The notes beneath the pieces are model-generated. The model did no database searches, was not told the DNA's origin, and was given only the letters and a program-made list of their open reading frames with translations. The translations under genes were made by a program, and so were the position numbers. From Sandaracinus amylolyticus (GTDB lineage Bacteria > Myxococcota_A > Polyangia > Polyangiales > Sandaracinaceae): DNA of 64,000 nucleotides. The stretch covers positions 1,426,001 to 1,490,000 of the forward strand of contig NZ_CP011125.1 in NCBI RefSeq assembly GCF_000737325.1, written 5' to 3'. This document shows, piece after piece, positions 8,267 to 16,502 of this stretch (within the stretch, counting starts at the first letter, position 1; every line of letters begins with the position of its first letter).

Positions 8267-9307
8267 ATGAGCGCGAACGAACGCAACCCGCTGGGCCTCG
8301 AAGGCATCGCGTGCCTGGAGTACGGCGCGCCCACCGAGGCGCAGCTCGATGCGCTCGGTGACGTGTTCCGCGCGCTCGGGTTCTCGCGGACACGGCGCCA
8401 CGCGTCGCGCGACGTCGAGCTCTGGTCGCAGCACGGCGTGCGCTTCGTCGTGAGCCGCGATCCGCGCTCGTTCGCGGCGTCGTTCGCGCGCGATCACGGG
8501 CCCTCGATCGCGTCGATGGCGTGGTACGTCGCGGACGCAGAGCACGCGCTGCGCGAGGCGGTGCGCCGAGGCGCGGTGGAGGTCGCGGGCGACCTCGTCT
8601 TCGGTGGCGCGCCCGCGCTCGAGGGGATCGGCGGATCGCGGATCTACCTCGTCGATCGCCGCCGCGCGTGGGAGGAGCGCCACTACGTCGCGCTGGAGCG
8701 GCCCGAGGTGGTGCGCGACCGCGGGTTCCTCGCGATCGATCACCTCACGAACAACGTGCCGCGCGGGACGCTCGGCGCACATCGCGCGTTCTACCGCGAA
8801 GTCTTCGGGTTCGAGGACGTGCGCTCGTTCGAGATCCGCGGGACCGCGACCGGGCTCACGTCGTACGCGCTCCGCTCGCCGTGCGGGACGTTCTGCATCC
8901 CGATCAACGAGGGCAGTGAGGAGCGGAGTCAGATCGAAGAATATCTGCGCGAATATCGCGGCGCGGGCATCCAGCACGTCGCGCTGCTCACGCGCGATCT
9001 GCTCGGCAGTCTCGAGGGGATGCGCGAGTCGGGCGTCGCGACGCTCGACATCGATCCTTCGTATTACGAGGCCGCGTTCGCGCGCGTCCCGGGCGTGCGC
9101 GAGGACCACGAGGCGATCCGCGCGCGCGGTGTGCTCGTCGACGGAGACGAGGAGGGGTATCTCCTCCAGATCTTCACCGAGAACGTGATCGGGCCGATCT
9201 TCTTCGAATTCATCCAGCGCGAGAACCACCGCAGCTTCGGAGAGGGAAACTTCGGCGCGCTCTTCCGCTCGATCGAGCGCGATCAGGAGCGCCGCGGCGT
9301 GGTGTGA
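8267..9307 (+). CDS. hpd: 4-hydroxyphenylpyruvate dioxygenase
   Basis: 346 residues, near the usual 350. It converts 4-hydroxyphenylpyruvate to homogentisate in tyrosine catabolism (and tocopherol-type or pyomelanin routes) using Fe(II) and O2. The 2-His-1-Glu metal site is visible: His 159 in AIDHLTNNV, His 237 in IQHVALL, and Glu 314 in IFFEFIQR. The C-terminus EGNFGALFRSIERDQ is characteristic of the family. GGAGG at 8253-8257 supports ATG 8267. It is transcribed divergently from the LysR gene. Other homogentisate-pathway genes are not in the window. Confidence 0.95.
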   Translation: MSANERNPLGLEGIACLEYGAPTEAQLDALGDVFRALGFSRTRRHASRDVELWSQHGVRFVVSRDPRSFAASFARDHGPSIASMAWYVADAEHALREAVRRGAVEVAGDLVFGGAPALEGIGGSRIYLVDRRRAWEERHYVALERPEVVRDRGFLAIDHLTNNVPRGTLGAHRAFYREVFGFEDVRSFEIRGTATGLTSYALRSPCGTFCIPINEGSEERSQIEEYLREYRGAGIQHVALLTRDLLGSLEGMRESGVATLDIDPSYYEAAFARVPGVREDHEAIRARGVLVDGDEEGYLLQIFTENVIGPIFFEFIQRENHRSFGEGNFGALFRSIERDQERRGVV

Positions 9308-9405
9308 GGCGCGCAACTCTTGCGCTCGAGGGCGCGCGCGCACGGTGAGAGTCGCCGGATTCGCATGCACATCTGGAGGCACGGAGTCTGCTGTCGCGTG
9401 CCGGC

Positions 9406-9999
9406 ATGACGATGCGCGCGGTGATCGCGATGCCGACTGCGGCCGATCCACTTCCACGTGCGGACGCGGCGCCCGAGGGCCTGCTCGGGAAGCTCTTCGG
9501 GATCCGCCCGCGGCCGCGGTTCCAGGGCGTCTATCTGCACGACGGCGGACATCCATCCGAGATCGGACCGCTGCTGTTCAACGTCGCGCGACTGCGTGGG
9601 GTCGAGCGCGCGTGGAGCGAGCTGCTCACGGGCAATCCCGCGGGCTGGTCGTCGCTCGCGTTCTTCTACGATCGCGATCGGTGCCGCGCGTGGGACGGGC
9701 ACACGAAGATCGGTGTCGCGCAGCACCAGGAGAACTTCTCCGCGGATCGCGAGGACCCCGGCCCGGTCAGCTATCAGGGTGATCCGCAGCGCGATCTCGG
9801 GTTCCGCACGCCGCCGATCACCGAGGTCACCGACAAGATGGGCGCGGTGACGGTCTGGGTGCTCTGTCGATCCGAGCTCGTGCTCTTCGCCGTCGACGAC
9901 GACGGCGTGGGGCTGCGCGAGATCGGCCGCCATCCGTGGGAGCGCGAGCCGAGCTGGGACGAGGTCGACGCCGCGCTCGACCAGGCGCTGGACGGCTGA
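9406..9999 (+). CDS. Hypothetical protein, 197 aa
   Basis: No signal peptide or membrane helix after the short N-terminus. The sequence is globular and rich in aromatic residues (WSSLAFFYDRDRCRAWDGH, LGFRTPPITEVTDKMGAVTVWVL), which indicates a real folded protein. I do not recognise a family. ATG 9406 is followed by a second in-frame ATG at 9412. It lies alone between hpd and the murein endopeptidase gene, all on the same strand. Confidence 0.75.
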   Translation: MTMRAVIAMPTAADPLPRADAAPEGLLGKLFGIRPRPRFQGVYLHDGGHPSEIGPLLFNVARLRGVERAWSELLTGNPAGWSSLAFFYDRDRCRAWDGHTKIGVAQHQENFSADREDPGPVSYQGDPQRDLGFRTPPITEVTDKMGAVTVWVLCRSELVLFAVDDDGVGLREIGRHPWEREPSWDEVDAALDQALDG

Positions 10000-10023
10000 G
10001 AAAAGGGGACTGGCGGGGCACGT

Positions 10024-10029
10024 TATGAT
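10024..10029 (+). promoter_or_regulatory. -10 hexamer TATGAT of the endopeptidase gene
   Basis: A 5/6 match to TATAAT, 6 nt before GTG 10036. Confidence 0.6.
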
Positions 10030-10035
10030 CGCGCG

Positions 10036-11220
10036 GTGAAACATTCGCGGCGTGATCGCGTGCGTGCGTGGGGGCTCGTCGCGTCGAGCGTGCTCGCTGC
10101 GTGCGCGGGCGACGGTGCCGTGACGCTGCTCGATGCGTCGACGCCGGTCGACGCCCAGGTGGCGACCGACGCGCGCCCATCGACCGAGGTCGACGCCGGC
10201 GTGGCGCCCGGCGGCATCGCGCCCGAAGGTGCGCTCGACGGTGAGCGCGCCGGCGCGGACGGCGCGAACGAGCTGGCGCTGGACCCCGAGTCGCCGGCGG
10301 TGGTGCGCATCGACGTCGCGCCCGACGAGCACGTCACGTTCTTCCTCACGTTCGACGGCGCGGGCGGAGGGATCGAGCTCGAGGTGCTGCGCTGGGACGG
10401 CGCGCGCGCGGTGTCGCTGGGCGTGACCGACGCGGGGCCCGAGCTGCGCACCCTCGCGGTGTTCGACCCGAGCGAGCCCCGCACGTTCTGGGCGCGCGTG
10501 ACCAGCGACGCGCGCACGCTGCCCGCGACGCTGGCGATCACGCGCGTGCCGTTCGAGGACGGCGCGACCTGCGAGCTCGACTGCGCGCGTCTTCTCCAGC
10601 TGCCGCTGCCCAACGATCCCGCGCGCGACGGCTACGCGACGAGCGCGAGCACCGTGTTCCGATATCAATACGGGCGCCGCGATCTGCTGATGTTCCTGCG
10701 TCACGCGGGACGACGCCTCGTGTCGCTCGGGATGCAGCCGTTCGTGCCCGAAGATCTCTCGCAGTGGGACGGGCGCACGCCGGGCGAAGACGTCGGCGCG
10801 CCGCGACACGCGTCGCACCAGCGCGGCAAGGACGTCGACCTCTCGCTCTACGGGCTCGATGGTCGCTCGGAGTGGCGGAGCTACTGCACCGTGGTGCGCA
10901 CCGATCGCGGGCGCGAGTGCGTGCCGGGGACGATCTCCGGCTACGACGGCTTCGCGAACGCGGTGTTCTTCGGCGACTTCTTCGCGACCGGGCGCGTCAC
11001 GAATTGCTTCCTCGACCAGGAGCTGATCGGCGAGACGGTGTCGGGCGCGGACGAGGCGCTCACCGCGGAGCTCGTCGCCGAAGAGCTGCTGCCGATGTAC
11101 GCCGACGGAGCGCACCTGCAGCACTGGCCCAACCACGACAACCACATCCACGTGCGCGTCTCGGAGGCCGAGGGTTCGACGTTCGCGATCGTCGCGGAGG
11201 GCGCGGTCGAGCCGCCGTGA
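10036..11220 (+). CDS. Penicillin-insensitive murein endopeptidase-like lipoprotein (LAS family)
   Basis: 394 residues, GTG start. A signal peptide ends in SSVLAACAG (lipobox), followed by an Asp/Ala/Val-rich linker and a beta-sandwich-like region (about 80-175). The catalytic part (about 185-390) has the LAS metallopeptidase motifs HQRGKDVD (His 261, Asp 268) and HDNHIHVR (His 370 and 372), as in MepA, which cuts D-Ala-mDAP cross-links in peptidoglycan. It probably acts in the periplasm or outer membrane on the cell wall. Extra Cys residues in the catalytic part may form disulfides. The beta-sandwich resembles bacterial pre-peptidase domains. Confidence 0.85.
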   Translation: MKHSRRDRVRAWGLVASSVLAACAGDGAVTLLDASTPVDAQVATDARPSTEVDAGVAPGGIAPEGALDGERAGADGANELALDPESPAVVRIDVAPDEHVTFFLTFDGAGGGIELEVLRWDGARAVSLGVTDAGPELRTLAVFDPSEPRTFWARVTSDARTLPATLAITRVPFEDGATCELDCARLLQLPLPNDPARDGYATSASTVFRYQYGRRDLLMFLRHAGRRLVSLGMQPFVPEDLSQWDGRTPGEDVGAPRHASHQRGKDVDLSLYGLDGRSEWRSYCTVVRTDRGRECVPGTISGYDGFANAVFFGDFFATGRVTNCFLDQELIGETVSGADEALTAELVAEELLPMYADGAHLQHWPNHDNHIHVRVSEAEGSTFAIVAEGAVEPP

Positions 11221-11226
11221 CGCTCG

Positions 11227-11250
11227 GCACGGTTGCGCGTGCAACCGTGC
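11227..11250. terminator. Bidirectional hairpin between convergent genes
   Basis: Perfect 10-bp arms GCACGGTTGC / GCAACCGTGC with a 4-nt loop lie between two stop codons (11220 and 11261). There is no T-tract, so the strength is uncertain. Confidence 0.6.
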
Positions 11251-11260
11251 GGTGGTGCGC

Positions 11261-12976
11261 TCAGGCGTCGACGCGCACGAAGCGCGCGCCCAGCGCGTCG
11301 GCGATCGCACGGTGCGCGACGTGGGGCGAGATCAGCTCGACGCGCGACACGTCGAGCTTCGCGCGCTCCACCGCGAGCACCGCGATGCCGGGCAGGGGCG
11401 GGCGACACCAGCAGATCGGCGGCCCCGCGGGATGCGCACAGACGTGCAGCTCGACGTCGCGATCGAGCGCGGCGCGCGCGCGCTGCACCGCGAGCGCGGC
11501 GGCCTCGCGCTCGGTCGCGCCGGGGGCCCAGGCGAACGCGAAGAGCGCGGCGTCGGGCGATGCGCGCAGTCGATCGAGCACGTCCTCGCGCGCGATCACG
11601 TCGGCCGAGACGATGCGGCCGGCGCGCGTGTGATCCGGGCGCGCGCGCCGCGTGAACGACACGATCTCGATCGACTCGAAACCCTCCGACGCGCTCGGCG
11701 CCTCGAGCTCGCGGCGGAAGCGGAACAGCGCGAGCGGCGGCACCACGCCCGGATCGTCCTTCGACATCGCGAGGATCTCGTTGGGGCCGAGCAGGTGCCC
11801 GTGCGCCTCGACGATGCGGCGCGCGACGTTCGCCTGCGCGACCTCGATCGGCGTGTCGAGCCACACGCAGCGCACGGGCACGCCGTGCTTCCACGCGCAG
11901 TCGATCACGTCGGCGCGCGACGCGCGGCTCGCGTAGGTGTTGTCGAGCACCACACGAGCGACGCCGTCGCGCAGCGCCGCATCGAGCCCTGGCACGAGCC
12001 CGCGCAGCTTGCCGCCCAGCTCGTCGCGATTGAGCCGCAGGTGACCCTCGAGCTCGCGCGCGACCGTCGACTTCCCCGCGCCCTGGATGCCCATGAGCAC
12101 GACGACCTCGCGTGTGCCGTCCGCGCGCGGCTTGCGCTGCTCGAGGGGCACGCGGATGCGCACGCCCGACGGAATGCGCGCATCGAGCGCCGCGCGATCG
12201 GCGTCGTCGAGCGCGATCGCGGCGGCGCGCGCGAGCTCGAGCGCATGCGCGATCGATCGCGCGCCGGGGATCGGCACGATCGCGGGCGAGAGATCGCGCA
12301 GCCACGCGAGCACGATGATCGCGGCGCTCACGCCGTGCTTCGCCGCGAGCGCGCCGAAGGTCGTGTCGCTCGCGAGCTTCGGCGCGCGCTTGGGCCCGCC
12401 GAGCGGCGAGTGCGCGAGGACGCGGATCCCGTGCTCGACGCAGCGCTCGATCACGCCGCTGCGCAGCACGCTGTCCTGAGCCGGCGCGATCGCGACCTCG
12501 ACCAGCTCGATCGGCGCGACCGCGCGCGCCCGATCGAGCTCGGAGAGGGTCACGTTGCTCAGGCCGATCGCGCGCACCAGACCGGCATCGCGCAGCGCGG
12601 CGAGGGCGCGCGCGCTCGTCTCGATCGGCGTGCGCGGATCGGGTGCGTGCAGGAGCAGGGCGTCGAGCGCGTCGACCCCCAGCGCCGCGCGGCTGCGCTC
12701 GCACGCCTCGCGGAGGTGCGCGACGCGTCCGTCGTTCGCCCACTTGCCGCGGGTGCGGATCAGCCCCGCCTTCGTGACCACGAGCGGCCGCGGCCCCGAC
12801 CACGACGCGAGCGCGCGCGCGACGAGCCGCTCGTTGCCGTGCACGTCGTGCAGATCCCGCCCGTACACGTCGGCGGTGTCGAGCAGCGACACGCCCGCGC
12901 CGAGCGCTGCGCAGAGCACCGCGATCGCGTCCGCCTCGTCGATCTCCGAGAGGCGCATGCACCCGAGGCCGATCAC
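11261..12976 (-). CDS. Aldo-keto reductase fused to a P-loop polynucleotide-kinase-like and HAD-like module
   Basis: 571 residues. Residues 1-275 are an aldo-keto reductase: LLDTADVYG gives Asp and Tyr of the tetrad, VVTKAGL the Lys, LLLHAPD the His, and AIGLSNVT and VPIPGARS follow. Residues about 285-460 are a P-loop kinase with GIQGAGKST (Lys 302) and RLNRDELGG, as in T4 Pnk-type kinases. Residues about 480-571 include CAHPAGPPICWCRPPLPG, recalling the Cys/His zinc loop of GmhB/PNKP-like HAD phosphatases, but I see no DxD nucleophile. GTG 12976 overlaps the Rieske stop codon by 4 nt (GTGA). The fusion partners have no known shared pathway. Confidence 0.88.
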   Translation of the reverse strand: MIGLGCMRLSEIDEADAIAVLCAALGAGVSLLDTADVYGRDLHDVHGNERLVARALASWSGPRPLVVTKAGLIRTRGKWANDGRVAHLREACERSRAALGVDALDALLLHAPDPRTPIETSARALAALRDAGLVRAIGLSNVTLSELDRARAVAPIELVEVAIAPAQDSVLRSGVIERCVEHGIRVLAHSPLGGPKRAPKLASDTTFGALAAKHGVSAAIIVLAWLRDLSPAIVPIPGARSIAHALELARAAAIALDDADRAALDARIPSGVRIRVPLEQRKPRADGTREVVVLMGIQGAGKSTVARELEGHLRLNRDELGGKLRGLVPGLDAALRDGVARVVLDNTYASRASRADVIDCAWKHGVPVRCVWLDTPIEVAQANVARRIVEAHGHLLGPNEILAMSKDDPGVVPPLALFRFRRELEAPSASEGFESIEIVSFTRRARPDHTRAGRIVSADVIAREDVLDRLRASPDAALFAFAWAPGATEREAAALAVQRARAALDRDVELHVCAHPAGPPICWCRPPLPGIAVLAVERAKLDVSRVELISPHVAHRAIADALGARFVRVDA

Positions 12977-14100
12977 ACGACGAGCTGCAGCTCCGCTTCT
13001 TCCTCGGGCGGCGACGCGTCGCCGCGCTCGGCCGCGCGGAGCAAGCGCCAGATGTGCTTGCCGAGCACGTCGATCTCGGTCGACGCGAACTGCTCGCCGC
13101 CGAACTTCTTGATCGTCTCGGTCTGCTGCTTGAGCACCACGGCGTCCTGCTGGAACACGCGGAGCGCGAGCGGCTTCACGAACGGCGCGATCACGTGCCC
13201 GGGCACGCGCGAGCGGAAGCTGACGACCGCGTGGAGCTTCGTGCGGAAGTCCGACACCGGCGTGCACACCGTGTCCGCGAGGAAGTGGTTCTCGGTGCCG
13301 ATGCGGTACTCGACCTGCGCGATCGACGGCAGGATGAAGCGATCGAAGTGCGTGACGATCCCGCCCGAGGGCGAGAGGATCCGCGCGACGAGGCCCGGCG
13401 GGCGCGGCTCGCCGACGTACTCGGCCTCCACGCGATCCTTGCTGCGACGCACCTTCACGGTGAGCGTCACGCCGCGGCTCTCCGAGCGGAACAACCCGCG
13501 ATGCAGGAACGCGGTGTGGGGCACGTCGAGCGCGTTCTCGATCGCCGAGTACATCGTGCCCTCGGCCTCCACGGTCTGGTGCACCGTCGTGTATCCGGGC
13601 TCGCTCGCGAGCGCGAAGCGGTGCGGCTGCTTGCTCGGCATCGGCGCGCCCGGATGCGCGAACGGCGTGCTGTAGACCCAGATCCAACCGTCCTGCTCGA
13701 TCACCGGGAACGCGGGCGCGGTGCGCGCCTTCGCGCCCGGCTCGCCGCAGAACGAGGGGATCGCGCGGCACGCGCCTTCGCGATCGAAACGCCAGCCGTG
13801 GTACGGGCACTCGATCGTGCCCTCCGACGCGACGACCTTCCCGCCCGAGAGTGGGACGTTGCGATGAGGGCAGCGATCGAGCAGCGCCGCGGCGCGTCCG
13901 CGCTCGTCGCGGAAGAGCACGAGCGGCACGTCCTGGATCGTCTCGGCGCGCGGCGCGTCCTTCAGCTCGCTCGCCGCGCACGCGATGAACCACTGATCGG
14001 CGAGCCGCACCACCGACGCGCGTCCCTTCGTGCGCAGGAACGCGAACGCGTCGCGCTCCTTGGTGCCCACGTCGTGTGTCTCGTCCACGCGCTCGGTCAT
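12973..14100 (-). CDS. Rieske [2Fe-2S] oxygenase, terminal component
   Basis: 375 residues. The Rieske cluster is bound by CPHRN and CPYHGW (about residues 77-100). The C-terminal catalytic domain has ENALDVPHTAFLH with the His-His-Asp type mononuclear iron ligands. The arrangement matches ring-hydroxylating or demethylating oxygenases of the PobA/VanA/CAO type that need an external reductase, which is not nearby. The substrate is unknown. The TGA overlaps the GTG of the downstream AKR fusion, so both proteins are made together, perhaps for oxidation followed by carbonyl reduction (inference). Confidence 0.92.
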   Translation of the reverse strand: MTERVDETHDVGTKERDAFAFLRTKGRASVVRLADQWFIACAASELKDAPRAETIQDVPLVLFRDERGRAAALLDRCPHRNVPLSGGKVVASEGTIECPYHGWRFDREGACRAIPSFCGEPGAKARTAPAFPVIEQDGWIWVYSTPFAHPGAPMPSKQPHRFALASEPGYTTVHQTVEAEGTMYSAIENALDVPHTAFLHRGLFRSESRGVTLTVKVRRSKDRVEAEYVGEPRPPGLVARILSPSGGIVTHFDRFILPSIAQVEYRIGTENHFLADTVCTPVSDFRTKLHAVVSFRSRVPGHVIAPFVKPLALRVFQQDAVVLKQQTETIKKFGGEQFASTEIDVLGKHIWRLLRAAERGDASPPEEEAELQLVV

Positions 14101-14149
14101 AGGCGCGCGATCCTGCCACGAGCGACCGATGCCGGGCGATACTGCGCTC

Positions 14150-15268
14150 GTGAGCACGGCGACCTCCACTCTCGCGCTCGACGTCGGCGGGCGCACTCGA
14201 CCTCTCCTGTTCGACGCGCTGCCCGCGCTCGCGCGCGACGTGCCGTGGCGTCCGCTCGCGAAGCTGCCCACACCGGTCGAGCGCATCGGTAGCGACGCGG
14301 CGAAGTGGCTCGGTCGCGACGACCTGTGGATCAAACGCGACGACCTCGCGTCTCCGCTCTACGGTGGCAACAAGGTGCGCCGCTACGAGCTCGTGCTCGC
14401 GGAGGCGGAGCGACGCGGCGCCAAGCGCATCGTCACCGCGGGCGGCGTCGCGTCGACGCAGGTGATGGCGACGGCGCTCTTCGGCCGCGCGCTCGGCTTC
14501 GAGGTGCGCGTCGTGCTGTACGACCAGCCGATCACGCGCTTCGCGAAGCACGCGCTGCTCGTCGACGCCGACACCGGCGCGGAGCTGATCTGGGGCGGCA
14601 ATTACCTCACGACCGCCGTGCGCACGATCGACGCGCTGCTGCGGGATCGACGCGAGAATTTCCTGATCCTTCCCGGCGCGTCGGACCCGCTCGCGAACCT
14701 CGGGTACATCGACGCGATGCTCGAGCTCGCGCAGCAGGTCGAGCGTGGCGAGTGCCCTCGGCCCGACGCGATCGTGCTGCCGACCGGGAGCTCGGGGACG
14801 CTCGCGGCGCTCGCGCTGGGTGCGGCATGGCTCGGCTGGGACACCGAGCTCGTCGGTGTGCGCATCGCGCCGCTGCTGACGACGAACCGCCTGACGATCG
14901 GCGGGGTGATCGCGGCGACGGATCGCTTCCTCGAGGCGCGCGATCCCGAGCGCTGGAAGCGACAGCGTGGCCGCGCGCGATTCTCGCTGCACCACGGCGC
15001 GATCGGTCCCGGCTACGGGCACCCCACGCCTGCGGCGATCGACGCGATCGATCACGTGCGCGCGATCATCGGCGCCGAAGGCGAGGTCACGTACAGCGGC
15101 AAGGCGCTCGACGGATTGCGCGCGATCGCGGCCGAGCCTCGATGGCGCGGGAAGAACGTGATGCTCTGGAGCACGCTCTCCGCGGCGCGCCCCGCGCCCT
15201 CGCCGCACGCGCGAGAGAAGCTGCCGCCGCGGCTGCGCGCGCTGCTCGACGCGCCCGAGGTCGCGTGA
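14150..15268 (+). CDS. PLP-dependent enzyme of the ACC deaminase/D-cysteine desulfhydrase family
   Basis: 372 residues from GTG 14150 (ATG 14129 is also in frame). The PLP Lys 75 lies in YGGNKVRR, and the phosphate-binding loop is LPTGSSGTLAALALG. Members cleave or deaminate small amino acids such as D-cysteine or 1-aminocyclopropane-1-carboxylate. The sequence is about 30 residues longer at the N-terminus than typical DcyD, and I cannot assign the substrate. GTG is preferred because a TATAAT-like GATACT (14138-14143) lies 6 nt upstream. The gene is divergent from the Rieske gene (50 bp apart). Confidence 0.88.
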   Translation: MSTATSTLALDVGGRTRPLLFDALPALARDVPWRPLAKLPTPVERIGSDAAKWLGRDDLWIKRDDLASPLYGGNKVRRYELVLAEAERRGAKRIVTAGGVASTQVMATALFGRALGFEVRVVLYDQPITRFAKHALLVDADTGAELIWGGNYLTTAVRTIDALLRDRRENFLILPGASDPLANLGYIDAMLELAQQVERGECPRPDAIVLPTGSSGTLAALALGAAWLGWDTELVGVRIAPLLTTNRLTIGGVIAATDRFLEARDPERWKRQRGRARFSLHHGAIGPGYGHPTPAAIDAIDHVRAIIGAEGEVTYSGKALDGLRAIAAEPRWRGKNVMLWSTLSAARPAPSPHAREKLPPRLRALLDAPEVA

Positions 15269-15306
15269 GGGTACCGGCGCGCGGGCCGCGGCCCCACGAT
15301 CGCGCC

Positions 15307-15774
15307 GTGCGCTTCCTGTGCGACTCGATGCTCGGCGGGCTCTCGCGGTGGCTGCGCTCGTCGGGCTACGACGCGGAGTTCGCAGGACCGATCGACGACG
15401 GAGATCTCGTCGCGCGCGCCGAGGCGAGCGGGGCGATCCTGCTGACGTCGGACGGGCCGCTGATGCGACGGCGTCCGATCACGAGCGGCAGCGTGCGCGC
15501 GCTGCTCGTGCCGCGCGCTCAGCCGCTCTTCGATCAGACCGTGTTCGTGCTGCGCGAGCTCGCGCTGCCGGTGGTCGATCCGCGATGCATGTCGTGCGGT
15601 GGCGCGCTGGTGCCGGTGGGCGCCGACACGCTCGCGAGCGAGGTCCCCGCGATGTCGCTCGAGGCGTTCGACGAGTTCTGGCGCTGCGATCGCTGCGCGC
15701 GACCGTTCTGGAAGGGCTCTCACTGGGACGGGATCGTGGCGCGTCGATCGGCGCTGTCGGACGCGCTTCGTTGA
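15307..15774 (+). CDS. Mut7-C (DUF82) PIN-like RNase domain protein
   Basis: 155 residues, GTG start. The N-terminus RFLCDSMLGGLSRWLRSSGYD and LLTSDGPLM carry the conserved acidic residues of the Mut7-C domain, a PIN-like nuclease fold. The C-terminal zinc ribbon is CMSCGG plus CDRCARPFWKGSHW, typical of the family. It probably cuts RNA; the cellular target is unknown. CACGAT (15295-15300) is 6 nt before the start. It is the first of three small same-strand genes. Confidence 0.9.
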   Translation: MRFLCDSMLGGLSRWLRSSGYDAEFAGPIDDGDLVARAEASGAILLTSDGPLMRRRPITSGSVRALLVPRAQPLFDQTVFVLRELALPVVDPRCMSCGGALVPVGADTLASEVPAMSLEAFDEFWRCDRCARPFWKGSHWDGIVARRSALSDALR

Positions 15775-15811
15775 GCGCCGCGCGACGTCGGCCGCTCGCC
15801 CGCTTCCCGGC

Positions 15812-15817
15812 TATGGT
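15812..15817 (+). promoter_or_regulatory. -10 hexamer TATGGT of the MazG-like gene
   Basis: TATGGT is 6 nt before ATG 15824. Confidence 0.55.
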
Positions 15818-15823
15818 GCGCGC

Positions 15824-16180
15824 ATGGCGACGACGTTCGACGAGCTCGCGCGCGAGGTGTTGCGCTTCCGCGACGAGCGAGAGTGGGGGCGCTTCCACAC
15901 GCCGAAGAACCTCGCGATGGGCCTCGGCATCGAGGCCGGCGAGCTCGCGGAGCTCTTCTTGTGGAAGGACGACGCCGAGATCGCGGAGGCGCTGCGCGAT
16001 CCCGCGTACCGCGAGAAGGTCGCGCACGAGCTCGCGGACGTGCAGGTGTACCTGCTGGTCCTCGCGCACGCGTCGGGCATCGCGCTCGACGACGCAGTGC
16101 GCGCGAAGATGACGCTGAACGCGCAGAAGTACCCGGTGGAGAAAGCACGCGGCAACGCGAAGAAGTACGACGAGCTGTGA
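15824..16180 (+). CDS. MazG-like nucleotide pyrophosphohydrolase (RS21-C6/dCTPase type)
   Basis: 118 residues. All-alpha NTP pyrophosphatase with the Mg-binding motifs EAGELAELF and ELADVQVYLL (the E-x2-E and E-x2-D of the family), and the C-terminal basic segment NAQKYPVEKARGNAKKYDEL conserved in this subgroup. It hydrolyses (d)NTPs to monophosphate and pyrophosphate, cleaning abnormal nucleotides from the pool. Length is normal. Spacing to the next gene is 29 nt. Confidence 0.93.
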   Translation: MATTFDELAREVLRFRDEREWGRFHTPKNLAMGLGIEAGELAELFLWKDDAEIAEALRDPAYREKVAHELADVQVYLLVLAHASGIALDDAVRAKMTLNAQKYPVEKARGNAKKYDEL

Positions 16181-16197
16181 TCCGAGCGGGCGCGCGC

Positions 16198-16203
16198 TAC
16201 GAT
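16198..16203 (+). promoter_or_regulatory. -10 hexamer TACGAT of the DUF493 gene
   Basis: TACGAT is 6 nt before ATG 16210. Confidence 0.55.
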
Positions 16204-16209
16204 CACCTC

Positions 16210-16464
16210 ATGTCGAACGCGCGACCCACGCTGACGTACCCGCTCGAGTGGGAGTACCGGGTGATCGGCGCCGACGAGGCGGACCTGCGCTCCGCGATCG
16301 TGACGGTGATGGGCTCGCGCGCCCACAGCGTCGCGGAGCCGCGCCGGAGCCGCGAGGGCCGTTGGATCTCGCTGCACGTCGTGTTGATCGTCCACACCGA
16401 GCAGGAGCGCGACGACCTCCATCGAGAGCTCGTCGCGCACCCGGCGGTGCGGCTCGTCATGTAG
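16210..16464 (+). CDS. YbeD/DUF493-family small protein
   Basis: 84 residues with the family pattern: a first strand YPLEWEYRVIG, the helix ADLRSAIVTVMG, then the strand RWISLHVVLIVHTEQERDDLHREL and a C-terminal VRLVM. The fold is an ACT-like beta-alpha-beta-beta-alpha-beta. The E. coli relative YbeD sits near lipoate genes and its role is unsettled; a ligand-binding regulatory role is possible. It ends just before a dispersed repeat. Confidence 0.88.
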   Translation: MSNARPTLTYPLEWEYRVIGADEADLRSAIVTVMGSRAHSVAEPRRSREGRWISLHVVLIVHTEQERDDLHRELVAHPAVRLVM

Positions 16465-16473
16465 CGAGGAGAG

Positions 16474-16499
16474 CCGGAATTCCTGAGGAGAGCAGGAGG
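16474..16499 (+). repeat. Dispersed purine-rich repeat, copy A
   Basis: A 26-bp unit ending in GAGGAGAGCAGGAGG. It matches the reverse complement of 33223-33248 at 23 of 26 positions. A degenerate half-copy, GAGGAGAGCCGG, directly precedes it at 16466-16477. It lies between two convergent genes. Confidence 0.75.
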
Positions 16500-16502
16500 A
16501 AA

